Assembly: GCF_021441885.1 (NCBI RefSeq)
Contig: NZ_CP090439.1
Coordinates: forward strand, 1,736,001 to 1,800,000
Reading direction: 5' to 3'
Source: Vibrio maritimus
Lineage (GTDB): Bacteria; Pseudomonadota; Gammaproteobacteria; Enterobacterales; Vibrionaceae
DNA length: 64,000 nucleotides
Below, one piece after another: positions 51,827-60,508 of the stretch. The translations under genes and the position numbers were made by a program. Positions within the stretch are counted from its first letter, which is position 1. Each line of letters opens with the position of its first letter. The notes under the pieces are model-generated. The model saw only the letters and a list, made by a program, of their open reading frames with translations, ran no database searches and was not told the origin of the DNA.

Positions 51827-51917
51827 TTTGATTATTATGCTTTATCTAATCAATTTATGAGTTGATTAACTGCGATATTCGCATCATAATTTGATTAGAT
51901 TGTTAGGTGTAATCAAA
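51827..51917 (+). promoter_or_regulatory. Fic gene promoter with paired operators
   Basis: Two identical dyads TTGATTA-N12-TAATCAA lie at 51828-51853 and 51891-51916, centred exactly 63 bases apart. Between them a single half-site (51862-51868) overlaps the -35 (TTGATT), 17 bases before a -10 CATAAT (51885-51890). The second dyad begins just beside the -10 and covers the expected transcription start and runs up to the ribosome site AAGGAG. This is the layout of an auto-repressed promoter. Confidence 0.75.
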
Positions 51918-51930
51918 TCAAGGAGTCATC

Positions 51931-53028
51931 ATGTGGATCTGGCAGCAGTCTGACTGGCCAAATTTTCATTGGGATAAAGAGATCATTGAGCCACTGGTTA
52001 GGCAGACTCGCTTAAATCAGGGGATCCTACTTGGCAAGATGTTCAACCATACAGTCGATGACAAAGAGAGTATGTTAGATACCCTGTTGGCTAACATCAT
52101 TCACTCGAGTGCGATTGAAGGCGAGAAACTGAACGCTTTCTCTGTTCGCTCGTCATTGGCAAATAGACTTGGTATGACGGAAGAACACCCTTTTCCAACC
52201 ACTGACCAGACTGATGGGCTAGCAGAAATTATGCTAGATGCCGTTGAAAACCTTGATGAACCGTTAACGCTTGAAAGGGTTTTACATTGGCACGCTAGGC
52301 TATTTCCCGAGGGGTACACAATGTTTAATCCCGTAGTGGGTGGTCAACTTCGCGGAACTGCACCGATGCAAGTTGTGTCTGGTCGTATCGATAAACCTAC
52401 CGTGCACTTTGAAGCGCCTGGCCGAGACACACTTGACGTTGAACTGAAGCGGTTCATCTCTTGGTTCAATGATTCGCTGAGTGATACGTCGCTTGATCCA
52501 TTACTTAGAGCAGCTATTACTCATTTGTGGTTCGTCACGCTTCATCCACTGGACGACGGGAATGGTCGTATCACTCGTTTATTGACAGACCTTGCGTTAG
52601 CGCAGGCTGAACATCAGTCGGTTCGTTTCTACGCAATGTCTGTGGGTATCCTTGCGAATCGGAAAAGCTATTATCAGGTCTTGGAGCAGACTCAGAAAGG
52701 CGATATGAACATTACTGAGTGGTTGGCTTGGTTTTTTAATACGCTGAACCAAACGTTCGATGAGGTACACAAGGAAATCAATCAGACGGTATACAAGACC
52801 AACTTCTGGCGCAATGTCGACCAAACGACGTTAACCAAAGAACAAATGAAAGTAATCAATCGTATGTTGGATGGCGATTTTTCAGATGGCATCAATACTA
52901 CTCAGTACCACAAAGTCGCCAAAGTGAGTAAACCAACCGCAACACGACATTTGGCGGCGTTAGTAGAACAAGGATGCTTGGTTAAGTCAGGTGGTGGGCG
53001 AAGTACGAGATATCAGCTTCCAGTATAA
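51931..53028 (+). CDS. Fic-domain protein with N-terminal inhibitory helix and C-terminal winged helix
   Basis: 365 residues. The N-terminal DUF4172-like segment (MWIWQQSDWPNFHWD) is followed by an inhibitory helix of the class II type (S-S-A-I-E-G at residues 59-64). The Fic active site is H205-P-L-D-D-G-N-G-R213, with Leu replacing the usual Phe. The flap G-Q-L-R-G-T-A-P precedes it. Fic enzymes transfer AMP from ATP to a hydroxyl side chain. The C-terminal 55 residues are a winged helix (KVSKPTATRHLAALVEQGCL) with a basic wing. The predicted operators in its promoter suggest it binds its own DNA. A single-gene unit after torS. Confidence 0.9.
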   Translation: MWIWQQSDWPNFHWDKEIIEPLVRQTRLNQGILLGKMFNHTVDDKESMLDTLLANIIHSSAIEGEKLNAFSVRSSLANRLGMTEEHPFPTTDQTDGLAEIMLDAVENLDEPLTLERVLHWHARLFPEGYTMFNPVVGGQLRGTAPMQVVSGRIDKPTVHFEAPGRDTLDVELKRFISWFNDSLSDTSLDPLLRAAITHLWFVTLHPLDDGNGRITRLLTDLALAQAEHQSVRFYAMSVGILANRKSYYQVLEQTQKGDMNITEWLAWFFNTLNQTFDEVHKEINQTVYKTNFWRNVDQTTLTKEQMKVINRMLDGDFSDGINTTQYHKVAKVSKPTATRHLAALVEQGCLVKSGGGRSTRYQLPV

Positions 53029-53083
53029 ACTTTAGAAGGATGACGACATCCGTCTCTATCGCAAATCAAACTCACTTAATAAA

Positions 53084-53112
53084 CAAAGGGCTCACAATGT
53101 GAGCCCTTTGTT
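53084..53112. terminator. Terminator between the Fic gene and the small gene/cti operon
   Basis: CAAAGGGCTCAC / GTGAGCCCTTTG with a 3-base loop; TTG follows on + and it sits 20 bases from the small gene stop on -. Confidence 0.75.
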
Positions 53113-53131
53113 GTATGTGCAGTATTCACGC

Positions 53132-53317
53132 CTACCACTCATCTTCGAAGTAAGTACGGTGCTCAACTGCATATGGGTCTTCATCTAACCCTTTGTTTGA
53201 GAGTCCTCTCAAATGTTCGAGTTGGTGTTCCAACATGTTGACGGTCTCGTAGTCACCGTCTGAACAGGCAACATAAATCTGTTGCTCGATGGCTTCAATG
53301 CTATCTCTAATGCTCAT
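53132..53317 (-). CDS. Small acidic protein downstream of cti
   Basis: 61 residues from ATG 53317, which has an excellent AGGAGGTG ribosome site; the frame stays open ten codons further upstream with no better start. It is acidic, with a helical first half (SIRDSIEAIEQQIYVA) and a C-terminal E-H-R-T-Y-F-E-D-E-W. No signal peptide or helix in the membrane. I do not recognise the family. It begins 30 bases after the cti stop, so it is the second gene of that operon. Confidence 0.7.
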   Translation of the reverse strand: MSIRDSIEAIEQQIYVACSDGDYETVNMLEHQLEHLRGLSNKGLDEDPYAVEHRTYFEDEW

Positions 53318-53347
53318 CTCACACCTCCTAAGAGCTAACGAGAGCAC

Positions 53348-55702
53348 CTATCTGTTCTCAAATCGATTATAGTCCAATAGACCAAATTCGATAGGCTGGG
53401 TGCGCTGGTAAAACTCATGAACTTGATCGCTAAATCCCCAGAAATCTTTAGAGGTTCGTCTAACTGCATAATTGTCTAGCAATTTCACGTAGTCCTCTTC
53501 TCCTTGGATGCCTCGCAGAGTTTTGACAAAATTTTCTATGTCTGACTCTTTGAGACTTAAATACGCACCTGGGTAGCTACCGATCACACCTCGAACGAAG
53601 GTGAAGTCATCGTTTTTGTAGTCGCGGTTTTTCTCTTCAGAGAACAGGCTCGAGATATTGATGTGAGCGTTGTTGTGGAGCAGGGTAAACAACTGCTGGT
53701 TGCCATTTTCAGCTTCGATCATCACCATGACGATCTGAGGTACTGTCTTGAGTCCTTCGCCTTTGATGCCGTCGATACTACGCAGCAATGCTTCGTTTTC
53801 AGAAGAAAGCCCCGTATTCACAATATCAAAGCGATCATGTAAAACAGGTGCTAGCTCTTTCTCTAGCTTATCAAACAACTCTTTTTTGTAGTCTTGCGTC
53901 AGATATAGCACCTGAGTCGGTTGACTAAATGGTTTGATGTTACGCTGCAAAAACTCACTAAATTGAGGGCTCTGCTCTTGGTACCAACTGCTGAACTCTT
54001 CATGGCGAACCGTGTTTGGTAGCAGTGCTAAGAAGTTGCTTTCACCTTCCATTCTTAAGAAGTCCATGAACATGCGAGTAATGAGCTGATGACCAAAATT
54101 ACCGTAAACATCAAAACCGGCCACAAGCAGGTAATGAATTCGCTCCAGAAGGGCGTAATCTAAGATCCAAGCCGTTTTGGGTTGATTGCCAACGAGCCCT
54201 TGAACTACGGATGCGCTGTCGAAGTGGCGGAATACGGTCAGAGCCGCATTTGGGTTTTCTTCATCACCCGTCCAGAGCACATCGGTCGTGAGGTGTTTGC
54301 CACCTTCAAACCATTTATTCATGAACTCTGACTTGGCTTCTAAATAGCGAGTTTGCTGATTTGCATACTTGACCCAATTGGTAATAGGGACAGTATTACT
54401 CTCAAGTTCGCTTGGAAGTTTGAGGTTATCCGCCTGTTGCTGATAGAACTCGTCGACTTCTGGTAGATCAGATTTTTCAGGATCCAGAAAGAACACCCAA
54501 AAACGATCATTGATCACGTTAAGGGCAAGTTGACCACGGCAAACTGGACCTTTGATATACGCCATGATGGTATTCTGAGCATTATCAAGCATGAATCTAA
54601 ATCTTGCTTTGACGGGTAGATCTTTAAAGGCTGTCATTGGATTTGCTGATACCGAGATATCATAACTCGGTAACTCAGCCACTTTATAGTTAGGTTCGAT
54701 AAACCACTGATACCAACTTTCAAGTCGCGGCATGTTGAGTGCAAACGGCATATGAGTCTTATCAACGATGGTGCTGCGCACAGCAACCAAGCGATAATAC
54801 ACACGCTCAACGCCCGGATCATCATATGGGCGTCGAGTCACCACACGTTTAATTGGCTGCCCAGGCGGAGTGGATGAACGAACAATCGTAAAGAAGCGAC
54901 GTTCCGTTTCTACTTCTGAGAAATAGAGATGGGCAAGATAGAGGTGCTCGTATATGTAGCGAGCGGTAAGTTGGTTCTTCAACGCGTCGTTGTTGAGTAG
55001 TATTTCGTATTCATCCACCAGCCCTTGCTCTTCTTCTGTCAGTGGCAAAGGAGCATTCATTTTCGCGCCGCTGCCAAGCCAAGAGATAAGGGTTTGATAT
55101 TCACTATTGGTGATTGCTGGCATTCCATACGGCATGCCCCACAAAGGATATTCTGCCTCGTAGGCGTCGTATTCTTCAATAGTCGGGCAGACTTGCTCAC
55201 GTGCAATAGAGAAATCGAAACCTTCTAATTGATCCGTTTCAGGTAGTGGATGACGCGCTTTTTGCGTGAGCATTCTTGCTACTAAACCTGCGTCTAAGTT
55301 ACCAGCGAGTGATTGTTCGCGTTCGTTTAACACTGGAAAAAAGCCAAGCTCACGCCACTCTGCGGTTGTTTGTGCATCCTCAAACAGTCTAGTTGGTTGT
55401 GATGCTGTCAAACGGGTTCCTTGATAAACAAGTTCTTTACTGGCTCCTCTGTCGATTCCGTCGACGGATGATAGTTTTAACTGGCATGGAGCATCGTAAC
55501 AGGCATGACAAACGACACAGCGATTATCGATGATTGGTTTTACCTGAGTTAGGAATACATCCTCCTCTGGCGAAGAAGGGGGGACCGTCCTCTCTCTAAC
55601 TTCGGGCTGACCAAATAGCTGGTCATAATTGAGGCCTGCATAGGTCGCACATCCAGAAAAGATGAGGATTAGCAGTGTCAAAGAAAATCGTCTTGTTGTC
55701 AT
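53348..55702 (-). CDS. cti: Fatty acid cis/trans isomerase Cti
   Basis: Periplasmic c-type cytochrome that converts cis unsaturated acyl chains of membrane phospholipids into trans, an emergency response to solvents and heat. 784 residues, the Cti length. The signal sequence ends in an F-S-G-C lipobox (Cys18). The heme motif is C62-V-V-C65-H66, followed by a second pair of Cys (C-Y-D-A-P-C) and by the A-C-Y-D-A-P-C-Q-L-K-L block typical of Cti. Further Cti segments include HVTDVLWTG-like and FDVYGNFGHQ. The ATG sits about 190 bases from the MFS terminator. Confidence 0.93.
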   Translation of the reverse strand: MTTRRFSLTLLILIFSGCATYAGLNYDQLFGQPEVRERTVPPSSPEEDVFLTQVKPIIDNRCVVCHACYDAPCQLKLSSVDGIDRGASKELVYQGTRLTASQPTRLFEDAQTTAEWRELGFFPVLNEREQSLAGNLDAGLVARMLTQKARHPLPETDQLEGFDFSIAREQVCPTIEEYDAYEAEYPLWGMPYGMPAITNSEYQTLISWLGSGAKMNAPLPLTEEEQGLVDEYEILLNNDALKNQLTARYIYEHLYLAHLYFSEVETERRFFTIVRSSTPPGQPIKRVVTRRPYDDPGVERVYYRLVAVRSTIVDKTHMPFALNMPRLESWYQWFIEPNYKVAELPSYDISVSANPMTAFKDLPVKARFRFMLDNAQNTIMAYIKGPVCRGQLALNVINDRFWVFFLDPEKSDLPEVDEFYQQQADNLKLPSELESNTVPITNWVKYANQQTRYLEAKSEFMNKWFEGGKHLTTDVLWTGDEENPNAALTVFRHFDSASVVQGLVGNQPKTAWILDYALLERIHYLLVAGFDVYGNFGHQLITRMFMDFLRMEGESNFLALLPNTVRHEEFSSWYQEQSPQFSEFLQRNIKPFSQPTQVLYLTQDYKKELFDKLEKELAPVLHDRFDIVNTGLSSENEALLRSIDGIKGEGLKTVPQIVMVMIEAENGNQQLFTLLHNNAHINISSLFSEEKNRDYKNDDFTFVRGVIGSYPGAYLSLKESDIENFVKTLRGIQGEEDYVKLLDNYAVRRTSKDFWGFSDQVHEFYQRTQPIEFGLLDYNRFENR

Positions 55703-55832
55703 AGTGTGCTCTCAATGCGTCGCGTAGTGCGAGTCGTTCCTTCGTGCATAGTGCTAATTTTCATGGATAAATCAATAATTTTCCAATATTTAACGAAGAA
55801 AGATGCCCATTGGAGAGAAAGAAGACCAAAAA

Positions 55833-55858
55833 AAAGCCTGACATAAATGTCAGGCTTT
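55833..55858 (-). terminator. Terminator of the MFS gene
   Basis: AAAGCCTGACA / TGTCAGGCTTT with a four-base loop and a T-run on the - strand, 33 bases past the stop. Confidence 0.9.
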
Positions 55859-55890
55859 CAATGCGATGGTATTTATATAAACCAGAAGAA

Positions 55891-57123
55891 TTATGCTGCT
55901 TTAAGTTCCGCTGCTTTCTCTTCTGTAATCGGCTTAGTGACAAGTGAAAGTACGATACATACGCCCATCATCACCGCTGAAATTGTGTAAGCTAGGTTGT
56001 AACCGCCACCGTGAGTCATCGAGTAACCAACGATCGCTGCACCGATAGCACCACCAATACCCCAAGAGGTATAAAGAACGCCGTAGTTCGTACCGTAGTT
56101 CTTAAGGCCGTAGTACTCGGCTGTCAGTGATGGGAATACCGCTAGTAGCGTGCCGTAACCAACCGCTGCAACTGCTGTACCGATGATCAGCATGAACTCA
56201 GACGTAAACGTTGAGAACAATACCATGTTCACACCTTGAAGGATGAACGCGAGCATCAGCGTACGTACGCCACCAATCTTATCAGATAGGATACCAGCAG
56301 CAATACGACCACTAGAGTTGAAGATAGCCAGTAGTGATGCCAAGTACACTGCGTTTGGCAGGTTAGCTTGTACACTTGCAATGTTCGTGATGTTGCCGAT
56401 GATCATAAGACCTGCTGCAGCAGCAAATGCGTACATTACCCATAGTGAGTAGAACTGAGGGGTTTTCAGCATTGCCTTCCAGCTAATGTCAGTAGCCTTC
56501 TTAACTTGAACCGGAGCTTGACCCGCTTTTACTTTTGGCGCTTCTGGTTGATAGCCAGCTGGTGGGTTATTGATAGTCGCTGCTAGAGGGACTGCAATAA
56601 TAAGGACACCAACACCAAGAACCATGAATGCAGAGCTAATACCCATAGAACCAATCAGAGAAGAGGTTAGGGGAGCAAGATAGACAGCTGCTAGACCAAA
56701 GCCTGCTGCAATTAGACCGTTTACCATGCCTTTCTTAGAAGGGTGGAACCATTTCATTGCTGAAGGTGACAGACATGCATAGCCAAAACCGATACCTGCA
56801 CCTGTGATCATACCGAACGTGATGTTAAGCATCATTACTGACTCAGCAAAGCTTGATGCAATCATACCTAGACCCGTTAGCGTCGCACCCAAGATAAGGA
56901 TGTTACGTGGACCCATGCGATCTTGAAGTACGCCCGCTACTAGAAGACAGATAGAAAAAGTGATGGTCGCGATCGCGTAAGGTGAAGACGCGTCAGCTGC
57001 GCTCCAACCCCATTCACTCACTAGGGCTTTATTAAATACACTCCAAGCATACAGGATGCCAAGACAAAGGTTGATACAGAATCCTGCAATCAGAATTCGC
57101 ATTGCTTTATCAATCTTGCTCAT
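55891..57123 (-). CDS. MFS transporter of the oxalate/formate antiporter (OFA) family
   Basis: 410 residues with 12 predicted helices. It has the OFA signatures N-L-C-L-G-I-L-Y-A-W-S-V-F in helix 1, D-R-M-G-P-R in the 2-3 loop, and G-I-G-F-G-Y-A-C-L-S-P in helix 4-5. A cytoplasmic loop between helices 6 and 7 is normal. Members move small carboxylates (oxalate, formate, lactate, pyruvate); the substrate here is not determined. An inverted repeat (CGAACAACGTTCG, about 57142-57154) lies in its 5' leader and might be an operator. Divergent from the small membrane gene at 57623. Confidence 0.9.
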   Translation of the reverse strand: MSKIDKAMRILIAGFCINLCLGILYAWSVFNKALVSEWGWSAADASSPYAIATITFSICLLVAGVLQDRMGPRNILILGATLTGLGMIASSFAESVMMLNITFGMITGAGIGFGYACLSPSAMKWFHPSKKGMVNGLIAAGFGLAAVYLAPLTSSLIGSMGISSAFMVLGVGVLIIAVPLAATINNPPAGYQPEAPKVKAGQAPVQVKKATDISWKAMLKTPQFYSLWVMYAFAAAAGLMIIGNITNIASVQANLPNAVYLASLLAIFNSSGRIAAGILSDKIGGVRTLMLAFILQGVNMVLFSTFTSEFMLIIGTAVAAVGYGTLLAVFPSLTAEYYGLKNYGTNYGVLYTSWGIGGAIGAAIVGYSMTHGGGYNLAYTISAVMMGVCIVLSLVTKPITEEKAAELKAA

Positions 57124-57622
57124 TTTTGTTCTCTGATATGTCGAACAACGTTCGGGGGGTTAAACACTCAAATTTAGTTTGCGTTTATCAACAGATAGCG
57201 CAATCGAGCGCGGATTATAACCAATATTCCTACAATTGGAATCGATTTTTCCGAATAAATTCAATTAACTTATTTATGTAATAGATATGTAAAATTTAGT
57301 TTAATTTATAGTGTCTTTTATTACGCAAAGTCGCTGGATCACAAATTTAGCAAGAGCTGAAAAAAGTTATGTTGTAAATACATTGTTACAATATGAAGTT
57401 AACACAAAGTAAAATACGTAACATACTGTAAGTGCAGTGGATTTGGGTTTTCTAATGTTGTCTATATGTAACAGAAAATTAATGGGTGAATATTGCCCTT
57501 GTAGTGGTTAAAAAATGAGCTTGAAATCAATTTAATTAGGGATAACAATACACGTAAAATGAGATTTCAAAATTGAAAATGGACATTTCAATCGCGATTG
57601 TATTTGTTTATTGAGGTGACTT
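57124..57622. other. 499-base AT-rich divergent gap
   Basis: No coding frame is evident. It must hold two promoters (for the MFS gene and the small membrane gene). The only feature I can point to is the inverted repeat CGAACAACGTTCG close to the MFS start. The rest is AT-rich and repetitive, with several TATAAT-like tracts that I cannot rank. Confidence 0.5.
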
Positions 57623-57994
57623 ATGTTCATGACAAAAATCCTAATGCTACTTGGTGTGTCTCTAGGCGCTGGTTACGCTGCCGCTGACCATATCCACTCT
57701 TATCTACTTGGTTTATCAATTGCTTCGCTAGCGGTAGGCGCGTGTTACATGATTGCGTTTGCAAGCATGCGTTTCCCACAATTCGCTATGGGACTGCTTC
57801 TATTAGGCACGATCGCTAAGCTAACAGTGACCGTAGTCGGGGTAGGGTTGAGCATCTCAAATGATTTAATTACTTCGCCAATCGTGTTTGCACTGTCTTA
57901 CTTGTTCTACCTCATCGCGGTGAGCTATTTGTGGTTTAGTTACAAAGACAGCATTACTCCAGCACCTAAAGGACTTAAAGCTCAAACTGCTTAA
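57623..57994 (+). CDS. Small integral membrane protein of unknown function
   Basis: 123 residues with four predicted helices (about 4-22, 28-50, 55-78, 83-107) and a short polar tail. A GAGGTG ribosome site precedes the ATG. The small four-helix plan resembles the AtpI-like helper proteins, but I do not claim homology. It is a single-gene unit with its own terminator, and points away from the MFS gene. Function unknown. Confidence 0.75.
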   Translation: MFMTKILMLLGVSLGAGYAAADHIHSYLLGLSIASLAVGACYMIAFASMRFPQFAMGLLLLGTIAKLTVTVVGVGLSISNDLITSPIVFALSYLFYLIAVSYLWFSYKDSITPAPKGLKAQTA

Positions 57995-58047
57995 TGTCTA
58001 TTTATTGTTTCCAAGGTATGTTACCTAGCTAACTCACCTCATATAGA

Positions 58048-58086
58048 AAAACGCCTCATCATATAAATGATGAGGCGTTTTTTTGT
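58048..58086. terminator. Bidirectional terminator between small membrane gene and heme receptor
   Basis: Perfect 15-base arms AAAACGCCTCATCAT / ATGATGAGGCGTTTT, loop ATAA, with T on both sides. It serves two convergent genes. Confidence 0.9.
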
Positions 58087-58109
58087 GCCAGTAGTTAATT
58101 ACCTTTGTA

Positions 58110-60314
58110 TTAGAAGAGGTATTCTAGCGTTACCGACCAGTTGCGACCAGGTTGAGTATATAGGTCATAGTTTTTTGGACTCATTGAGCCCGGCACAACC
58201 GTTTTGTAGCGAAGGTCGTCATGCAACCAATATTTGGCATCGAACGCATTGAATAGGCCGGCACGAAGCGTTAGATCCTGCATCGGTCTGTAGTAAGCCG
58301 TTAAATCAACAACCGCATAACCTGGGGCGTCAACATTCTTCTCACTGTCAGGTTGATCATTGTCTTGCCAGTCGGTCTTTCTACTTGCCATTGTTACCGA
58401 ACTCAACAAGCCCCAATTATTCTGAAGATTGTCGTAACCTAAAGCGAATACTGAACGAAGCGGGGTGATTGTATCAAGCTGTTCACCTGTCGATTTGTCT
58501 TCACCATCGGTGTAGGTCAACGAGAATCGCGTATACATGCCTTGCGGAGCACCCAGCAGTTCATCTAACGCAACATCACTGGAAAACTCAACGCCTCGAA
58601 TATCGACATTATCTAAGTTCACCATAGTGTAAACATCTTTACCGCTATCAGGATCAGTGCCTAGATCTTTACTAGAGATGAAATCGGTATATTGGTTGTA
58701 GAAACCGACTAGTTCATATTTAGCGACATTCGATTGGCTTCTAAAGCCAAGTTCATAAGATAAGCTGCGCTCTGACTTTAGCTCAGGGTTTGCTTTGATG
58801 ATCGCACCTTGGTTATAGGTATAGTAAAGGTCGTGAACCGTCGGCGCTTTGAAGCCCTGGCTAATTTGACCAAATACGCTGTACTGCTGGGATAGATGAT
58901 ATACCGCGCCAAGTTTGGCTGAGAAGTCGTCGTCTTGATACGGACTTATTTCGTTGGTGTACCCTTCGCTCGCTTTCGGATCAGTCTTAAAGCTGTCGTA
59001 ACGAAGACCCGCATTCAATACAAGGCGCTCGTTCAAAAGGAAAATCTGATCTTCGACGAATAACCCAAAGTTCTCGGTTGTTGCATCTGGTACGCCCGTT
59101 GAACCTACCGTATCGCCACTAGACTTGAAGTCATCGTTGTTTAACTGAAACTTATTGTTTTTGTAGTTCAAACCATAAGTAAGTAGGTGATAGTGGCTAT
59201 CAAAATCGAGTTGCTTATTTAGCTGAGTGTCGAATTGCCAAGTACTGTCTTGCGCATCTCTCTGCCTTAGACGGTCACCGTAAATATTAGTGTTGTCATA
59301 GTTCTTGTTCAGGCTGCTACTGTCTTGAAAATTGACCGACCATTTTAAATCATCCGCAATTGCCGCATTGACTTGCCACTCATGCTCAAAGCCAAGGCGT
59401 AAACGCTTGTTTCTATCTTCGGTATTACGGCTGTTATAGGTGAAATCAAAACCAGGGCCCATTGGGATAGAAATCCCGTAGTAAGAAAGTTCGTCTTCTT
59501 TGTGTGTAAAGTCATAATACTCACCAGTCAGACCAATACGATGGTTATCGTTTAACTGGTAGAACGCTTTGGCGAGTACATTACCAAGTTGCTTGCTAGC
59601 GGGGTTAGCTGCACCACGTTGATCACCAACAACATCTACGCCACTGCCGTGGGTTTTAGTTTCAGAACCATCTGCATAAGTCAGCATCAGCAGAGTTTCG
59701 AGTTTGTCTTGACGCATCGCCCAAGTAGCAGTGGTTTTGAAGTTCTCATCTGCTGAGCTGTAACCCGTCTTAATACCGAATCGGTGTTCATCTCCATCGG
59801 TAACCAAAACATCTTCCGGGTTTTTAGTGCGCATGACGACAGCACCACCAACGGCATCAGAGCCAAATACCGAAGAGGAGGCTCCTTTGTTCACCTCGAT
59901 AGTGGCTAAGGTGTCGACTTCAATGGCATTTGGATACTTTCTTTGTTCGCCAGCACCTGGATTGTAGGCGACAGGTTGTTGTACACCATCCACCATAATC
60001 TTGACTCTCGAACCATTCATACCACGAATGTTGAAGCCAGATAGTCCGAAACGACCACTACCTTCAGCTTCTACACCGGGTAGGTATTTCACGGCTTGCT
60101 TGACGTCATTCGCCATTGCCTGCTCGAACTCGTCGCTAGACACTTTACTGATAGAAGTCGATACATCTGAGTAGGCCTGTGGTGTTTTAGAAGCCGAAAC
60201 AACAACTACTTCGTCAAACTTTTTTTGCTCGTTCTCTGCGAAAACTTGGGGGGCAATTGCCATTAAAACTGAAGTCGCAATGAGCTGCTTCTTGAAAGGA
60301 AACTGATACATCAT
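58110..60314 (-). CDS. TonB-dependent heme/hemoglobin receptor
   Basis: About 734 residues from the ATG at 60314; the track frame is open 30 codons further. A signal peptide ending VFA is followed by a TonB box (D-E-V-V-V-V), a plug domain with Q-A-V-K-Y-L-P-G-V and N-I-R-G-M-N-G-S-R-V-K-I-M-V-D-G-V-Q-Q-P, and a 22-strand barrel ending in Phe. The heme-receptor motifs F-K-A-P (FRAP box) and N-P-E-L are present in the expected barrel position, so heme or hemoglobin is the likely ligand (HutA/HupA-like). A Fur-like site lies upstream and a LysR gene is divergent. Confidence 0.88.
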   Translation of the reverse strand: MMYQFPFKKQLIATSVLMAIAPQVFAENEQKKFDEVVVVSASKTPQAYSDVSTSISKVSSDEFEQAMANDVKQAVKYLPGVEAEGSGRFGLSGFNIRGMNGSRVKIMVDGVQQPVAYNPGAGEQRKYPNAIEVDTLATIEVNKGASSSVFGSDAVGGAVVMRTKNPEDVLVTDGDEHRFGIKTGYSSADENFKTTATWAMRQDKLETLLMLTYADGSETKTHGSGVDVVGDQRGAANPASKQLGNVLAKAFYQLNDNHRIGLTGEYYDFTHKEDELSYYGISIPMGPGFDFTYNSRNTEDRNKRLRLGFEHEWQVNAAIADDLKWSVNFQDSSSLNKNYDNTNIYGDRLRQRDAQDSTWQFDTQLNKQLDFDSHYHLLTYGLNYKNNKFQLNNDDFKSSGDTVGSTGVPDATTENFGLFVEDQIFLLNERLVLNAGLRYDSFKTDPKASEGYTNEISPYQDDDFSAKLGAVYHLSQQYSVFGQISQGFKAPTVHDLYYTYNQGAIIKANPELKSERSLSYELGFRSQSNVAKYELVGFYNQYTDFISSKDLGTDPDSGKDVYTMVNLDNVDIRGVEFSSDVALDELLGAPQGMYTRFSLTYTDGEDKSTGEQLDTITPLRSVFALGYDNLQNNWGLLSSVTMASRKTDWQDNDQPDSEKNVDAPGYAVVDLTAYYRPMQDLTLRAGLFNAFDAKYWLHDDLRYKTVVPGSMSPKNYDLYTQPGRNWSVTLEYLF

Positions 60315-60377
60315 TTTAGTCCATAATTTTGATTGTGTGTGAGCCTTCAAAGGGCAGTTTCCGAAGATAATACAGAT

Positions 60378-60396
60378 CATAATGAGAATTACTATT
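60378..60396. promoter_or_regulatory. Candidate Fur box upstream of the heme receptor
   Basis: The 19 bases at 60378-60396 match 14 of 19 positions of the Fur consensus (GATAATGATAATCATTATC), including the central AATGAxAAT core. It sits 64 bases before the receptor ATG, a typical operator distance, in the gap shared with the LysR gene. Confidence 0.65.
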
Positions 60397-60508
60397 ATTT
60401 TCATTAATAAATATGATTGAGTGGTTATAAAATACTCACGTTGTGTTCTTGCATTGTTTTTGCTATCACTGTCAGTAAGTTAAGAGTTTTCACTGAAAAG
60501 GACTGCTA

